Position numbers and translations under genes: made by a program
In this document: positions 1 to 8,853 of the stretch, in pieces
Layout: the number at the start of each line of letters is the position of its first letter
How positions within the stretch are numbered: position 1 is the stretch's first letter
Source of the DNA: Rhodoferax ferrireducens T118
GTDB lineage: Bacteria > Pseudomonadota > Gammaproteobacteria > Burkholderiales > Burkholderiaceae_C
Assembly: GCF_000013605.1 (NCBI RefSeq)
Contig: NC_007908.1
Location: 62,001-126,000 of the forward strand
DNA length: 64,000 nucleotides
Direction: 5' to 3'
The notes under the pieces: model-generated
What the model was told of the DNA's origin: nothing
What the model saw: the letters and a program-made list of their open reading frames with translations, nothing else
The model's database searches: none

Positions 1-839
1 ACCTTCTGCTCGCGGGTGGCGCTCATGTGGCAGGTGGCACAAGTCGGCGCCGCTGTGTAGTCAGCGCCCACCACCCATTTCTTGGAATCCAGGTTCATTT
101 CCTTGATCTTGGCGCGGTAGAGAATGCCATGTTTGGACTCGTTATAGATTTCGAGTTGCGGATGATCCGGCCCCAAATGACATTTGCCACAGGTGTCGGG
201 GGTGCGCGCCTGCGCCGACGAGAAACTATGGCGGGCGTGGCAGGCCGAACAAGATCCCAATGAGCCGTCCGGATTGATGCGGCCAATGCCGGTATTGGGC
301 CAGGTTTGCGGCGTCGGACGCCCCTTGTCGTCGAGAACCACGGTGCTGCCATGACATTGCAGACAGCCGGCATTGACGGCGGCCGGTCCACCAATCACCT
401 CGCCCAGCAGATTGTCCAGCGAGGCCAGAATATTGCCGGCCTTGGCGTGGTGCGAACGCTGCTGCTGCGCCACCTCGGCGGCATGGCAATTGGCGCAGGT
501 GTTGGGGGTGACGATCACCTGAATAGAGGCGCCATGGTGCGCGAAGGCGGCTTTCTCGCCTTGCTTGGCCTTGTGGCAGTCGTAACAGTCCACATTCTTG
601 GCGGCGTGGCTACTCTTCTTCCACTCGCCGTAGATGCCCGGATCGTCCTCGGCGCCGTGGCAACTGATGCATTTTTTCCCGATCGCCGCATCGGCTGGCG
701 ACTTTTTGATCATCTGATCGGCGCCGACTTTTTTGGCGGCCGTTTGATTAACAGCGAATGCCGGGACGGCAAGGGACAGCGACAGCAGACAGGCAATTGC
801 CCATCCCATTGGGGCTGCAAATCGACCGATTCGACGCAT
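1..839 (-). CDS. Multihaem cytochrome c, hydroxylamine oxidoreductase-like (3' end outside window)
   Basis: A Sec signal peptide (about residues 1-29, ending PAFA) precedes a haem-rich periplasmic domain. Seven CXXCH haem-binding motifs are visible in 279 residues: CISCH 57, CYDCH 85, CANCH 115, CLQCH 159, CSACH 197, CGKCH 217 and CATCH 267. The stretch around residues 235-271 (SKHGILYRAK, then APTCATCH) resembles octahaem proteins of the hydroxylamine oxidoreductase family as I remember them. Such enzymes move electrons to or from nitrogen compounds in the periplasm. The C-terminus is missing, so the cross-linking tyrosine that separates oxidases from reductases of this family cannot be checked. 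The ATG at 839 follows AAGGAGAACGTC. A Crp/Fnr regulator gene lies immediately upstream on the same strand. An octahaem tetrathionate reductase-type protein is the main alternative. Confidence 0.75.
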   Translation of the reverse strand, partial: MRRIGRFAAPMGWAIACLLSLSLAVPAFAVNQTAAKKVGADQMIKKSPADAAIGKKCISCHGAEDDPGIYGEWKKSSHAAKNVDCYDCHKAKQGEKAAFAHHGASIQVIVTPNTCANCHAAEVAQQQRSHHAKAGNILASLDNLLGEVIGGPAAVNAGCLQCHGSTVVLDDKGRPTPQTWPNTGIGRINPDGSLGSCSACHARHSFSSAQARTPDTCGKCHLGPDHPQLEIYNESKHGILYRAKIKEMNLDSKKWVVGADYTAAPTCATCHMSATREQK

Positions 840-872
840 GACGTTCTCCTTAAATGAATGTGAAGAACTGTA

Positions 873-931
873 AACCGGTCCGGTTGGTATTAACTTAATA
901 TGACTTAAGAATGGGCACGATCAGTTGATCG
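873..931 (-). promoter_or_regulatory. Candidate control region of the multihaem cytochrome gene
   Basis: Three ordered elements occupy the short gap before the cytochrome gene. AACCGGTCCGGTT (873-885) is a perfect inverted repeat around one base. ACTTAA occurs twice, at 893-898 and 903-908, exactly 10 bp apart. CGATCA and TGATCG (918-923 and 926-931) form a second perfect inverted repeat around GT. No canonical TTGAT-N4-ATCAA Fnr box is present. The neighbouring Crp/Fnr-type protein is a possible binder, but this is inference. Confidence 0.4.
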
Positions 932-969
932 CCGACCCTTGAAGCGTTCACTTGGGGCGCCCAAGCGTG

Positions 970-1674
970 TCAATGTGACTCGAAATTGGCGAGTCGGTGC
1001 ACGTCCAGAATCCGGATCTCGCGCTTGTCGATCTGAATCAGCCCTTGGGTTTCGAGCTCGTGCAGTACACGAGAAAAATATTCGGGCGTCAGTGACAGGC
1101 GGGAGGCAATTGTTGCCTTGCTGGCGGGCAAATGAACGCTGACGCTGACGTTGCCACTACCATGGCCAACTGCCGCCTCCACATCGCGCAGCAAGTAGCC
1201 AATCAGTCTTTGCATGCCACTTTGCAAGGCATAGCCCTCGACGTCATGAATCAAGCTGTGAAGGCGACGGGAAATGCCAGCCAGCATGTGCAGCGAGAAG
1301 CGCGGGTCCCGCTCCACTTCAGCCAGCACGGCGGCCTTGGCAACACTGACCAGCAAGGTGTCCGTCAGTGACTGCGCATTCACGATGTGAGGCTGCCCGA
1401 GAAACACCAGGGCCTCCGCAAAGCTTCGGCCCGGGCCGATGATTTCGATCACCTTCTCCTGGCCGGCAGGTGATGACACGTAAAGCTTGATCTGCCCGGA
1501 CACCACGACGTGGAACGCCTCACACGCTTCGCCGACCCGAAAAAACATCTCGCCACGGGCCAGACGCACCAAGCGGCATCCTCGGGCGATACGTTCTCGC
1601 TCCAACTGGGACAGATCACTGAAGAGCGGCAGCGCCGACAACAGACGCTGTATGTCAAAAGGTTCTGGGTTCAC
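970..1674 (-). CDS. Crp/Fnr-family transcriptional regulator
   Basis: The 234-residue product has an N-terminal cyclic-nucleotide-binding-type beta barrel (about residues 20-110), a dimerisation helix, and a C-terminal winged helix. The recognition region is at residues 188-208 (ATIASRLSLTPEYFSRVL). The four-cysteine iron-sulfur cluster pattern of true Fnr is absent: only C33 and C51 are seen near the N-terminus. The effector could therefore be nitric oxide, haem or a nucleotide, as in Dnr- or Crp-like branches. The start is GTG with a weak ribosome site. The gene sits between a thioesterase gene (46 bp upstream) and the multihaem cytochrome gene (130 bp downstream), which suggests control of respiratory nitrogen or oxygen-limited metabolism. 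Confidence 0.88.
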   Translation of the reverse strand: MNPEPFDIQRLLSALPLFSDLSQLERERIARGCRLVRLARGEMFFRVGEACEAFHVVVSGQIKLYVSSPAGQEKVIEIIGPGRSFAEALVFLGQPHIVNAQSLTDTLLVSVAKAAVLAEVERDPRFSLHMLAGISRRLHSLIHDVEGYALQSGMQRLIGYLLRDVEAAVGHGSGNVSVSVHLPASKATIASRLSLTPEYFSRVLHELETQGLIQIDKREIRILDVHRLANFESH

Positions 1675-1720
1675 GTGTTCAAGCGTTGATTCTGCCGAAG
1701 GTTGGCGACCTGTCGGAGGT

Positions 1721-2143
1721 TTAACGCGGCGGCAGCACCGCCATCGTGATGCGCGACACGCAGGTCAGCTCACCGGCGTCGTTTTGCAGGTCGATCTGCC
1801 AGACCTGGGTGGTGCGGCCGATGTGCACCGGGCGGGCGGTGCCGGTGACCCAGCCGCTGGTGACACCCTTGAGGTGGTTGGCGTTGATGTCCAGCCCGAC
1901 GGCGAGTTGCCCGGCCGGGCTGGCGTAGGCGGCGCCACATGACCCCAGGGTTTCGGCCAGCACCACGCTCACGCCGCCGTGCAGCAAACCGTAGGGCTGC
2001 TGGGTGCGGTGATCCACCGGCACGCGCGCCCGGATGAAGTCCTCACCCACCTCCAGAAATTCCATTCCCAGGTGGTCAACCGCCGTGTTGACGCTGATCG
2101 CGGTGAGTTCAGCCACCGAGATCGGTCGTTTCCAGATAAGCAT
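1721..2143 (-). CDS. Hotdog-fold thioesterase, PaaI/MenI-like
   Basis: The 140-residue protein has the single hotdog domain of the 4HBT/PaaI superfamily. The signature is in the middle (YGLLHGGVSVVLAETLGS): the HGG turn and the following acidic residue form the catalytic site that hydrolyses acyl-CoA thioesters. An upstream start at 2182 is open, but the ATG at 2143 is preceded at 5 bp by GGAG and gives the normal family length, so I chose it. It lies just downstream of an acyl-CoA dehydrogenase gene on the same strand, which fits fatty or aromatic acyl-CoA metabolism. The substrate cannot be read from sequence. Confidence 0.88.
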   Translation of the reverse strand: MLIWKRPISVAELTAISVNTAVDHLGMEFLEVGEDFIRARVPVDHRTQQPYGLLHGGVSVVLAETLGSCGAAYASPAGQLAVGLDINANHLKGVTSGWVTGTARPVHIGRTTQVWQIDLQNDAGELTCVSRITMAVLPPR

Positions 2144-2246
2144 CCAGGCTCCAAATAGACAAAGGATCGTCACTATAAACAAAAACAGACGCCAGCCCCT
2201 GTCAAACGGGCGTCATACGCTACTACTTTTATAGTAATTTGGCGCC

Positions 2247-3950
2247 TCAATCGGGCATCTTGTACTGCCCCTGCATCTTGCTCACATGCTCGCTCCAGAC
2301 CCTGGCGTAGCGCACGTCGTCGGTCACCGGTTTCCTGATCATCTTCAGGCACTGCGCCATCTGGCCTTCGGTGCTGCTGGGTTTGGAGTACATCTGCAGC
2401 GCGAACTTGGAGAAGTCGCGCACCATGAAGTCGAATACTTGATCAAGTAATTCGGGCTCAATCTTGTAAATCCTGGCATTCTCCAGAACCAACTGGCCAT
2501 ACACCACCAGCGTGAACATCTCGCCCACGGTCAGCAGGAAGTCGATGTCTTTGGCCTGCGCTGGCGTGGGCGGCGCCAGCATCGCCATTTGTTTGAAGGT
2601 CTCAATCTGCGCCTTGAAAACGCTCAGGTTAGGGGAATCGACGCTGTCATAGGCGATGTGATAGTCGTGAAACTTGATTTTGCCCAGGCCCTTGGTCGGG
2701 CCCTGGTCAAACAGGAAGCTGTCGTTGCTGCCCTCATCGCGGCGCGGCACTTCTGGATACTCGGCTGGCGCGAAGAAGTAGTTGGCCATGAACTTGATGA
2801 TGAGCGCCATGTTGACATGCACCGTGCCCTCCAACTTGGGCAAGCCGCGAATCTCGACGGCGGCCATCGCAAAATACATGTCTTTCTCGAAACCCTTGGC
2901 GGCAATCACATCCCACAGCAGGTTGATGACCTCTTCACCTTGCGTGGTGACCTTCATTTTTTGGATCGGGTTGAACAACAGATAGCGCCGGTCCTCGTTG
3001 GAGGCTGCCTTCATGTAGTCAGCCGCGCGCAGTGCGAACAGTTTCATCGCCACCAGGCGCGCGTAGGCATCGGTAAAGAGCTGGCGCACATGTGGAAAAT
3101 CCGTCACCGTCAGCTTGTACAGATGCCGGTTGGCGGCGTGATCGAAAGCCTCATAAAAGGCGTGGGTGCAAATGCCGATGGAGGCCCAGCCGAGGTTGTA
3201 TTTGCCGACGTTGACGGTATTGAGTGCGGCGTTCCAGGCATCGTCACCGTGGTGCAGGATGTCTTCTTCAGTCAAAGGGTAATCATGCAAACGGAACTCG
3301 GCGACGTAGTTCTGGCTGTAGACCACGTTTTTCACCAGTTCGTACTTGGGATGCTGCGAGTCGGCGACAAAGTAAATGTATTCCCCGGTATCGGCCATCT
3401 TGCCGAAGGTGGACACCATGCGCGCCTGGTTGGCGTTGCCAATGTAGTACTTGCCGCCGCAGGCCCGGTAACTGCCGTCTTCCAGCTGGGTGACGATCAT
3501 GTCGGACGAGTAGATGTCGGCGCCATGCTCTTTCTCGGACAGGCCGAAGGCAAAAATGCCGCCTTCGTCAAGCAGGCGTTTCGCCTTCGCCTGCGCCTTC
3601 TTGTTCTTGCTCATCCAGATGGGGCCGATGCCCAGCACCGAGACCTGGTAGGCGTACCAGTAGGGGAGTCCATAGAAGCCCAGAATCTCGGCAAAACCAC
3701 AAACGCGCCAGGTGTCCCAGACCGCGTGTTCGCCTTCCTTGCCGTGCTCGGCGGGCGTCATCATGGAGGCAAAAATGCCTTCTTCCTTGCAGAAGTTGAG
3801 GAAATCCTCATACCAGACCGCGCCATGAAAATCCGCTTTGAGCTTGGTCAGGCCGGTTTTCTCGAAGAAGGCAACCGTTTTCTCCATGATCTCGCGTGAG
3901 CGTTGATCGGGATAGTTGCGAACCAGATGGCGTGGATTGAGCAGCAGCAT
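2247..3950 (-). CDS. Acyl-CoA dehydrogenase family protein
   Basis: The 567-residue protein belongs to the FAD-dependent acyl-CoA dehydrogenases, which introduce a trans-2 double bond into acyl-CoA and pass electrons to ETF. The FGLSEKEHGAD segment matches the conserved flavin- and substrate-binding block of the middle beta domain. A long C-terminal helical region follows. It is longer than the roughly 380 residues of a minimal family member, which points to a long-chain or large-subfamily form. The start is placed at ATG 3950 because GAGGTG lies 6 bp before it. A GTG at 3959 is open but overlaps that ribosome site. The thioesterase gene follows after about 100 bp. Confidence 0.85.
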   Translation of the reverse strand: MLLLNPRHLVRNYPDQRSREIMEKTVAFFEKTGLTKLKADFHGAVWYEDFLNFCKEEGIFASMMTPAEHGKEGEHAVWDTWRVCGFAEILGFYGLPYWYAYQVSVLGIGPIWMSKNKKAQAKAKRLLDEGGIFAFGLSEKEHGADIYSSDMIVTQLEDGSYRACGGKYYIGNANQARMVSTFGKMADTGEYIYFVADSQHPKYELVKNVVYSQNYVAEFRLHDYPLTEEDILHHGDDAWNAALNTVNVGKYNLGWASIGICTHAFYEAFDHAANRHLYKLTVTDFPHVRQLFTDAYARLVAMKLFALRAADYMKAASNEDRRYLLFNPIQKMKVTTQGEEVINLLWDVIAAKGFEKDMYFAMAAVEIRGLPKLEGTVHVNMALIIKFMANYFFAPAEYPEVPRRDEGSNDSFLFDQGPTKGLGKIKFHDYHIAYDSVDSPNLSVFKAQIETFKQMAMLAPPTPAQAKDIDFLLTVGEMFTLVVYGQLVLENARIYKIEPELLDQVFDFMVRDFSKFALQMYSKPSSTEGQMAQCLKMIRKPVTDDVRYARVWSEHVSKMQGQYKMPD

Positions 3951-4108
3951 GAGAAACACCTCGGGTGGGTAGAAAGGCCGCTGGCAACTATAGCGGCGAC
4001 CTCGGCGACCCCGAGGCGGGAAGTTAGAGGGACGAGACTTGTTCGGCGCGAGTTTGCGCTAAGTCAAACTCGCCGTAGGTGGCCACGGGAGAGGCAGTTT
4101 GTTTTGAT

Positions 4109-4133
4109 CTAAATGAGATACACTCTCATTTAG
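4109..4133. promoter_or_regulatory. Fur-type operator before feoAB
   Basis: A perfect inverted repeat with 10-bp arms (CTAAATGAGA and TCTCATTTAG) surrounds a 5-bp centre (TACAC). The TGAGA...TCTCA core matches Fur boxes of the Burkholderiales. It ends 46 bp before the feoA start codon, so Fe-Fur could occlude the promoter when iron is plentiful. Confidence 0.85.
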
Positions 4134-4179
4134 ACGCTTGCTTTCAGGCGCGTTTTACCCATTTTCCATAGGCTGTTCC

Positions 4180-4437
4180 ATGCTCTTATCTCAACTTTCC
4201 AACGGTGCGCACGCTGTTGTTCAGCGGGTGCTGCCGTCCAGCGCCGACGTCGGTGCGGCGACGCTGCGACGTTTGGGTGAACTGGGTTTTATCGCCGGTG
4301 AGCCGGTGCAGGTGTTGCGCCGTGGCCCGGGCGGGCGCGAGCCGCTGGCGGTGCAGGTCGGCGAGACGCTCTTTGCCCTGCGCCTGCTTGAAGCCCAATG
4401 TATTGAAGTGCAGGCGATGGATGTCTGCGTTAACTGA
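4180..4437 (+). CDS. feoA: Ferrous iron transport protein A
   Basis: The 85-residue protein is a small SH3-like FeoA domain (TLRRLGELGFIAGEPVQVLRRGPGG) that works with FeoB in Fe(II) uptake at the cytoplasmic face. Two possible starts are open. I chose ATG 4180, which gives MLLSQLSN and the normal FeoA length. An ATG at 4138 would put the start only 5 bp from the Fur-type operator. feoB begins 7 bp after the stop, so the two are almost certainly co-transcribed. Confidence 0.93.
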   Translation: MLLSQLSNGAHAVVQRVLPSSADVGAATLRRLGELGFIAGEPVQVLRRGPGGREPLAVQVGETLFALRLLEAQCIEVQAMDVCVN

Positions 4438-4444
4438 GGTTCTT

Positions 4445-6331
4445 ATGTCCCAATCTCTTGGCGTCGAGCCGACACTCCCGATCCGCTGCATTGCGCTGGT
4501 GGGCAACCCCAATTGCGGCAAAACGGCGCTCTTCAACCTGCTCACCGGGGCGCGCCAAAAGGTGGCCAATTACGCGGGTGTCACGGTCGAGCGCAAGGTC
4601 GGTCTGGTCCATTTGCACAACGGCCAAACGGTGTCGGTGGTGGATTTGCCGGGGGCCTACAGCCTGACCGCCGCCACGCCGGACGAGCAGGTGACGCTGG
4701 AGGTGATCGAGGGCCGCCGCGCTGGCGAAGATACGCCCGATGCGATTGTGGCCGTGGTGGATGCCACCAACCTGCGCATGAACTTGCGCCTGGTGCTCGA
4801 GCTCAAGCGGCTGGGGCGGCCGCTGCTGGTGGCCGTCAACATGGCGGATGTGGCGCGCGCCCAAGGGCTCAAGATTGACCTGGCACGTCTGGCGATCGAG
4901 TTGGGGCTGCCGGTGGTGGAAACCGTGGCCATCAAACACAACGGCCACGCCCAGCTGCTGGCCCAACTGGAACAACACCTGGCGCAGCCCTGGCCCAGCG
5001 CGCCCGCCAGCACGGCCTCCGCCAGTTCGGCCGACTTGCAGCGCGAAGTGCGCCGCATCCTGGCCCTGGTGGCGCCGCTTGCCCCGACGCTGGGGCGGTT
5101 CCAGTACCGGCTCGATGCCGTCGTCATGCACCCGGTGTGGGGGTTGGTGGTGCTGGCGGCGGTGTTGTTCCTGATTTTTCAGGCTGTTTTTTCCTGGGCC
5201 AATTGGCCGATGGACGCGATCAAGGGCGCAATGGCCGCCGTGGGCGACTGGATTCTGGCGCATATGGCGAGCGGACCCTTGCGCAGCCTGCTGGTGGACG
5301 GTGTGGTGGCCGGCGTCGGCGGTGTGCTGGTGTTCATGCCGCAGATCCTGATTCTGTTCTTCTTCATCCTGCTGCTCGAGGACTCGGGCTACCTGCCGCG
5401 CGCGGCCTTCCTGCTCGACAACCTGATGGGCAAAGTGGGCTTGTCCGGGCGCGCCTTCATTCCGCTCTTGTCCAGCTTTGCCTGTGCCATTCCCGGCATC
5501 ATGGCCACGCGCACCATTGCCAACTGGAAAGACCGCCTGGCCACCATCATGGTGGCGCCACTGATGACCTGCTCGGCCCGCTTGCCGGTCTATGCCTTGC
5601 TGATTGGCGCTTTTGTGCCGGAGCGCCGCCTCGGCGGGCTCAGTTTACGCGGCCTGACCTTGTTTGGCCTGTACGTGGCCGGCGTCGTCTCGGCCATGGG
5701 CGTGGCCTGGGTCTTCAAGCGGGTCTGGATGAAAGACGGCTACCAGCCGCTGATGCTGGAATTGCCGCCGTACCGCCGGCCCAGCCTGCGCAATCTGGCG
5801 CAGGGCCTGTGGGAGCGCGCCCACATTTTCCTGCGCCGGGTCGGCGGCATCATCTTTGCGCTGATGGTGGTGCTGTGGTTTCTGTCCACCTATCCGGCAC
5901 CACCAGCCGGCTGGGATGCAGCCCAGGGCCCGGCCATCCAGTACAGCTTTGCCGGCATGATGGGCCATGCGCTGCAGTGGATCTTCGCGCCGATTGGCTT
6001 CAATTGGCAAATCTCGATTGCGCTGGTGCCCGGCATGGCCGCGCGTGAAGTGGTGGTGGGCGCCTTGGGGACCGTGTATGCCCTGTCGGGCGTCGACGCC
6101 TCGGTGGCCGATGCTTTGTCGCCGGTCATTGCGCAGGGCTGGTCCCTGGCCACCGCCTACGCGCTGCTGGCTTGGTTTGTGTTTGCGCCGCAGTGCCTGT
6201 CCACGCTGGCGGTGGTGCGGCGTGAGACCAACTCCTGGCGTTATCCCTTGTTCATGGCTGCGTACCTGTTTGTGCTGGCCTATGCGGCGGCGTTTGCGAC
6301 TTATCGCATCACTTTGTGGTTGGGGGGCTAG
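4445..6331 (+). CDS. feoB: Ferrous iron transporter FeoB
   Basis: The 628-residue inner-membrane Fe(II) transporter has an N-terminal G domain: G1 GNPNCGKT at residues 20-27, then DLPG, then NMAD as the G4 motif. A spacer precedes the multi-span membrane region, which holds two Gate-type segments and the conserved cysteine patch CSARLPVYALL. It is shorter than the 773 residues of E. coli FeoB, as is common in betaproteobacteria. The ATG at 4445 gives a family-like N-terminus, and AGG lies just upstream. A small membrane-protein gene starts 4 bp after its stop. Confidence 0.96.
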   Translation: MSQSLGVEPTLPIRCIALVGNPNCGKTALFNLLTGARQKVANYAGVTVERKVGLVHLHNGQTVSVVDLPGAYSLTAATPDEQVTLEVIEGRRAGEDTPDAIVAVVDATNLRMNLRLVLELKRLGRPLLVAVNMADVARAQGLKIDLARLAIELGLPVVETVAIKHNGHAQLLAQLEQHLAQPWPSAPASTASASSADLQREVRRILALVAPLAPTLGRFQYRLDAVVMHPVWGLVVLAAVLFLIFQAVFSWANWPMDAIKGAMAAVGDWILAHMASGPLRSLLVDGVVAGVGGVLVFMPQILILFFFILLLEDSGYLPRAAFLLDNLMGKVGLSGRAFIPLLSSFACAIPGIMATRTIANWKDRLATIMVAPLMTCSARLPVYALLIGAFVPERRLGGLSLRGLTLFGLYVAGVVSAMGVAWVFKRVWMKDGYQPLMLELPPYRRPSLRNLAQGLWERAHIFLRRVGGIIFALMVVLWFLSTYPAPPAGWDAAQGPAIQYSFAGMMGHALQWIFAPIGFNWQISIALVPGMAAREVVVGALGTVYALSGVDASVADALSPVIAQGWSLATAYALLAWFVFAPQCLSTLAVVRRETNSWRYPLFMAAYLFVLAYAAAFATYRITLWLGG

Positions 6332-6335
6332 GGCG

Positions 6336-6626
6336 ATGTGGCTGCAATCCTTGCTGGTGTTGCTGCTGGTCGCTGGCAGTTCTATCTATGCGGCCTGGGC
6401 CCTGTTGCCGCAAGCCGCGCGCCGCAGCTTGGCGCAGGGTCTGCTGCGCTGGCCCTTGCCGCGCTCACTCGCCGGTTACCTGCAGCAGGCGGCACGGGCG
6501 CCAGCCGGCTGTCACTGCAGCGGCTGTGATCGAGCGCCAGCCAACGTCAAGCAGGGCAACAAGCGTGGCCCGACAGACGGACTGCTGGCCAAACCCCTGG
6601 TTTTTCACCCCCGCAAGCGGGACTAG
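6336..6626 (+). CDS. Small Cys-containing membrane protein encoded after feoB
   Basis: The 96-residue product has one N-terminal membrane segment (WLQSLLVLLLVAGSSIYAAW), a basic stretch, and a CHCSGCD cluster near residue 60. Small cysteine-bearing membrane proteins are often encoded next to feoB, and this gene begins 4 bp after the feoB stop with no independent promoter space. I infer an accessory role in Fe(II) transport, for example metal binding at the cytoplasmic side. I do not assign it firmly to a named family, though DUF6587 is a candidate. Confidence 0.7.
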   Translation: MWLQSLLVLLLVAGSSIYAAWALLPQAARRSLAQGLLRWPLPRSLAGYLQQAARAPAGCHCSGCDRAPANVKQGNKRGPTDGLLAKPLVFHPRKRD

Positions 6627-6689
6627 ACCTCGGGCGCCGGTCGACCCACTCGCACCGTAGCTCTCGGGAAAATGGAAGGTCAATTGAAC

Positions 6690-7757
6690 TCATCGGTCGG
6701 TGCGTGATTGCGTCGCAACAAATTTGGACACGCGCGGACCCAAGACCAGCACCATCAGAAAGCGCGCGAGTTGCATCGCCATCACGAAGCCGGCGTCGAC
6801 GGCACTGGTGGCGGCGATGATGGCCACGGAATCGGCACCGCCAGGACTGCTGGCCAGATAGGCCGTCAGCGGGTCATGACCGGCCCATTGGGTCAGCCCC
6901 ACGGCGATGACAAGGCCCACCCCCATCAGCGCAAAGATCGACCCCAGCACCGCGGGCAGGGCACGCAAGGCGTGCCGCAGGATGGCACGGGTGAAACGCA
7001 GGCCGATGCTCCAGCCGATCACGGCATAGGAAACGGCCAGCAGCGCGGGTGGCAGTTCAATCACCAGCCAGCCCATGGCCTGCAATGCCGCCCCCAGAAC
7101 CAGCGGAACCACCATCGGACCTCCGGGAATATGCAGCCAGCCCGCGATGCTTGAAACGGCAAAGGCGAGCAGCAGCGTCCAGCCCAGGTCGCCTGGGTTG
7201 ATCACCGCAAACCAATGCACTTCAGGTGTCATGGGCGCGGCCCGTGTGGTCCAGAAATGCGCGACCAGCGCGGCCACCGCCGTCACCACGGCCACGCGCA
7301 AATACTGCATGAAGGCGACCAGCCGCACATCGGCCCCGTACGCCTCGGCCATCAGCACCATGGCCGAGGCCGCACCCGGTGCCAGGCCCCATACCGCCGT
7401 CGTTCCCGGGAACACCTGGCGGTGCATCAGGAGCCAGCCCAAGGCCGCGCTGGCAGCAACGATCGAGAACGTGGCGCCCAGAAAAATGGGCCAGTCACTG
7501 GCCACCTTGGCCAGCGTGGAGGGCTGCAGGCTTTTGGCCATCAGGCAGCCAACCACCCCTTGCGCCAGCGCAAACAGGGTGGTGGGGATGCCAAGCCGAA
7601 TCTCCTGGGACGACAGCACAATGCCCGCCAGCATGCAACCCAGTAGCACGCCTGCCGGTAAATGGAGTGCGGTCAGCGCCCAGCCCAAGACCGCGCTGAT
7701 CAAAAGAAGGACGCTCCACCAAAGGGCAGTCATCGCGCGAAAAGGGCTGGCAAACAT
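6690..7757 (-). CDS. AbrB-family (ammonia monooxygenase-like) integral membrane protein
   Basis: The 355-residue hydrophobic protein has about ten predicted membrane spans and two similar halves, each with a Gly/Pro-rich segment (GVLLGCMLAGIVL and, later, HIPGGPMVVPLVLGAAL). This duplicated arrangement is typical of the AbrB/'Aamo' membrane family. That family is often mislabelled as a transcription regulator or ammonia monooxygenase; its true function, probably transport, is unsettled. ATG 7757 has AGG 5 bp upstream and was preferred to ATG 7733, which has no ribosome site. It is divergent from the thioredoxin-like gene at 7848. Confidence 0.82.
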   Translation of the reverse strand: MFASPFRAMTALWWSVLLLISAVLGWALTALHLPAGVLLGCMLAGIVLSSQEIRLGIPTTLFALAQGVVGCLMAKSLQPSTLAKVASDWPIFLGATFSIVAASAALGWLLMHRQVFPGTTAVWGLAPGAASAMVLMAEAYGADVRLVAFMQYLRVAVVTAVAALVAHFWTTRAAPMTPEVHWFAVINPGDLGWTLLLAFAVSSIAGWLHIPGGPMVVPLVLGAALQAMGWLVIELPPALLAVSYAVIGWSIGLRFTRAILRHALRALPAVLGSIFALMGVGLVIAVGLTQWAGHDPLTAYLASSPGGADSVAIIAATSAVDAGFVMAMQLARFLMVLVLGPRVSKFVATQSRTDR

Positions 7758-7847
7758 CGGTGCCTAATGTGCCATATATTTAAATTGCGTCTATTGGCGG
7801 TCAAGGTATCGCAAAATAGGCGCAACATCTTCTGTGATCATCACCTC

Positions 7848-8219
7848 ATGACCCCTGCCGCCCTGCCGTCGCCCGCCGCCGTCCTCGTTGTTTGCCTGTG
7901 CGCCGAGTGGTGTGGCGTGTGCCGCGACTATCGCCAGCGCTTCGCCCAGGTGCAGACGCAATTCCCCGGCGTGCGGTTTCTGTGGATTGACGTCGAAGAC
8001 GAGGCCGAGCTGCTGGACCCGCTGGACGTGGAAGACTTTCCGACCCTGCTGCTGGCCGTGGGCGACAGGCCGCATTTTTTCGGGCCCTTGACGCCGCAGA
8101 CGGACACGCTGGCGCGCCTGGTCCGATCGCTGATCGAAGACAGCAGCTCGCCCGCCTTGGCCGATCCGTCGTTGACAGCGCTGGTGGCCAGGCTACGTGC
8201 CGCCCATCCCTTTTTGTAG
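7848..8219 (+). CDS. Thioredoxin-fold protein
   Basis: The 123-residue protein has a thioredoxin fold with the redox motif WCGVC at about residues 22-26 and the conserved cis-proline loop (DVEDFPTLLL). No signal peptide is seen, so it probably works as a cytoplasmic thiol-disulfide oxidoreductase. A run of open frame upstream is not conserved in character, and the ATG at 7848 gives a normal domain. The chalcone-isomerase-like gene starts 30 bp after the stop on the same strand. Confidence 0.82.
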   Translation: MTPAALPSPAAVLVVCLCAEWCGVCRDYRQRFAQVQTQFPGVRFLWIDVEDEAELLDPLDVEDFPTLLLAVGDRPHFFGPLTPQTDTLARLVRSLIEDSSSPALADPSLTALVARLRAAHPFL

Positions 8220-8249
8220 TCCCCTCTCATCAACTCCCGGAGAAAAATC

Positions 8250-8840
8250 ATGAGCACTCGAAACAGCCTCAAGCAACTGCTGGCGATCGGACTGCTGGCA
8301 CTGGTCAGCGTGCTGCCCAGTTGGGCGGCAGAAGTCGGCGGCGTCAAAATTGACGAGGCGGTCACGGTCGAGGGCCAGCCGCTCAAGCTCAACGGCGCGG
8401 GCGTGCGCACCAAGTTCGTTTTCAAGGTTTATGCCATGGGGCTGTACCTGACGGACCACAAGACAACACCCAGTGACATCCAGGCGCTGGCCGGTCCGAA
8501 GCGCGTCACGATTGTCATGCTGCGCGAAGTCGCCAGCGACGAATTGGCCAAGACCTTTGTTGCGGGTTTGAACAACAATTCAAACGCGGCAGAAAAAGCC
8601 AAAGTCAGCGATCAAACGCAGAAGTTTGAAAAAATGTTCACCACCGTCCCAGTGGTCAAGAAGGGCGACGTGATCACGCTGGACTGGCTGCCCGCCACCG
8701 GCACGGTGAGCCAATTGAACGGCAAGCCCTTGGGCGAGGCCTTGCCGGATGCCGCGTTCTACAACGCCGTCTTGCGAATCTGGCTGGGCGAGAAGCCGGT
8801 TGACGACGCACTCAAGTCCGCGCTGCTGGGCGCCAAGTGA
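8250..8840 (+). CDS. Periplasmic chalcone isomerase-like protein
   Basis: The 196-residue product has a clear Sec signal peptide (hydrophobic LLAIGLLALVSVLPSWAA) followed by a chalcone-isomerase-like domain (VGGVKIDEAVTVEGQPLKLN, then RTKFVFKVYAMGLYL). Bacterial members lack flavonoid substrates and probably bind fatty acids or other lipids; the exact role is unknown. GGAG lies 9 bp before the ATG. A hairpin at 8854-8877 and a dispersed repeat copy follow before the convergent uraA gene. Confidence 0.88.
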   Translation: MSTRNSLKQLLAIGLLALVSVLPSWAAEVGGVKIDEAVTVEGQPLKLNGAGVRTKFVFKVYAMGLYLTDHKTTPSDIQALAGPKRVTIVMLREVASDELAKTFVAGLNNNSNAAEKAKVSDQTQKFEKMFTTVPVVKKGDVITLDWLPATGTVSQLNGKPLGEALPDAAFYNAVLRIWLGEKPVDDALKSALLGAK

Positions 8841-8853
8841 GGCCTGGCAGGCG

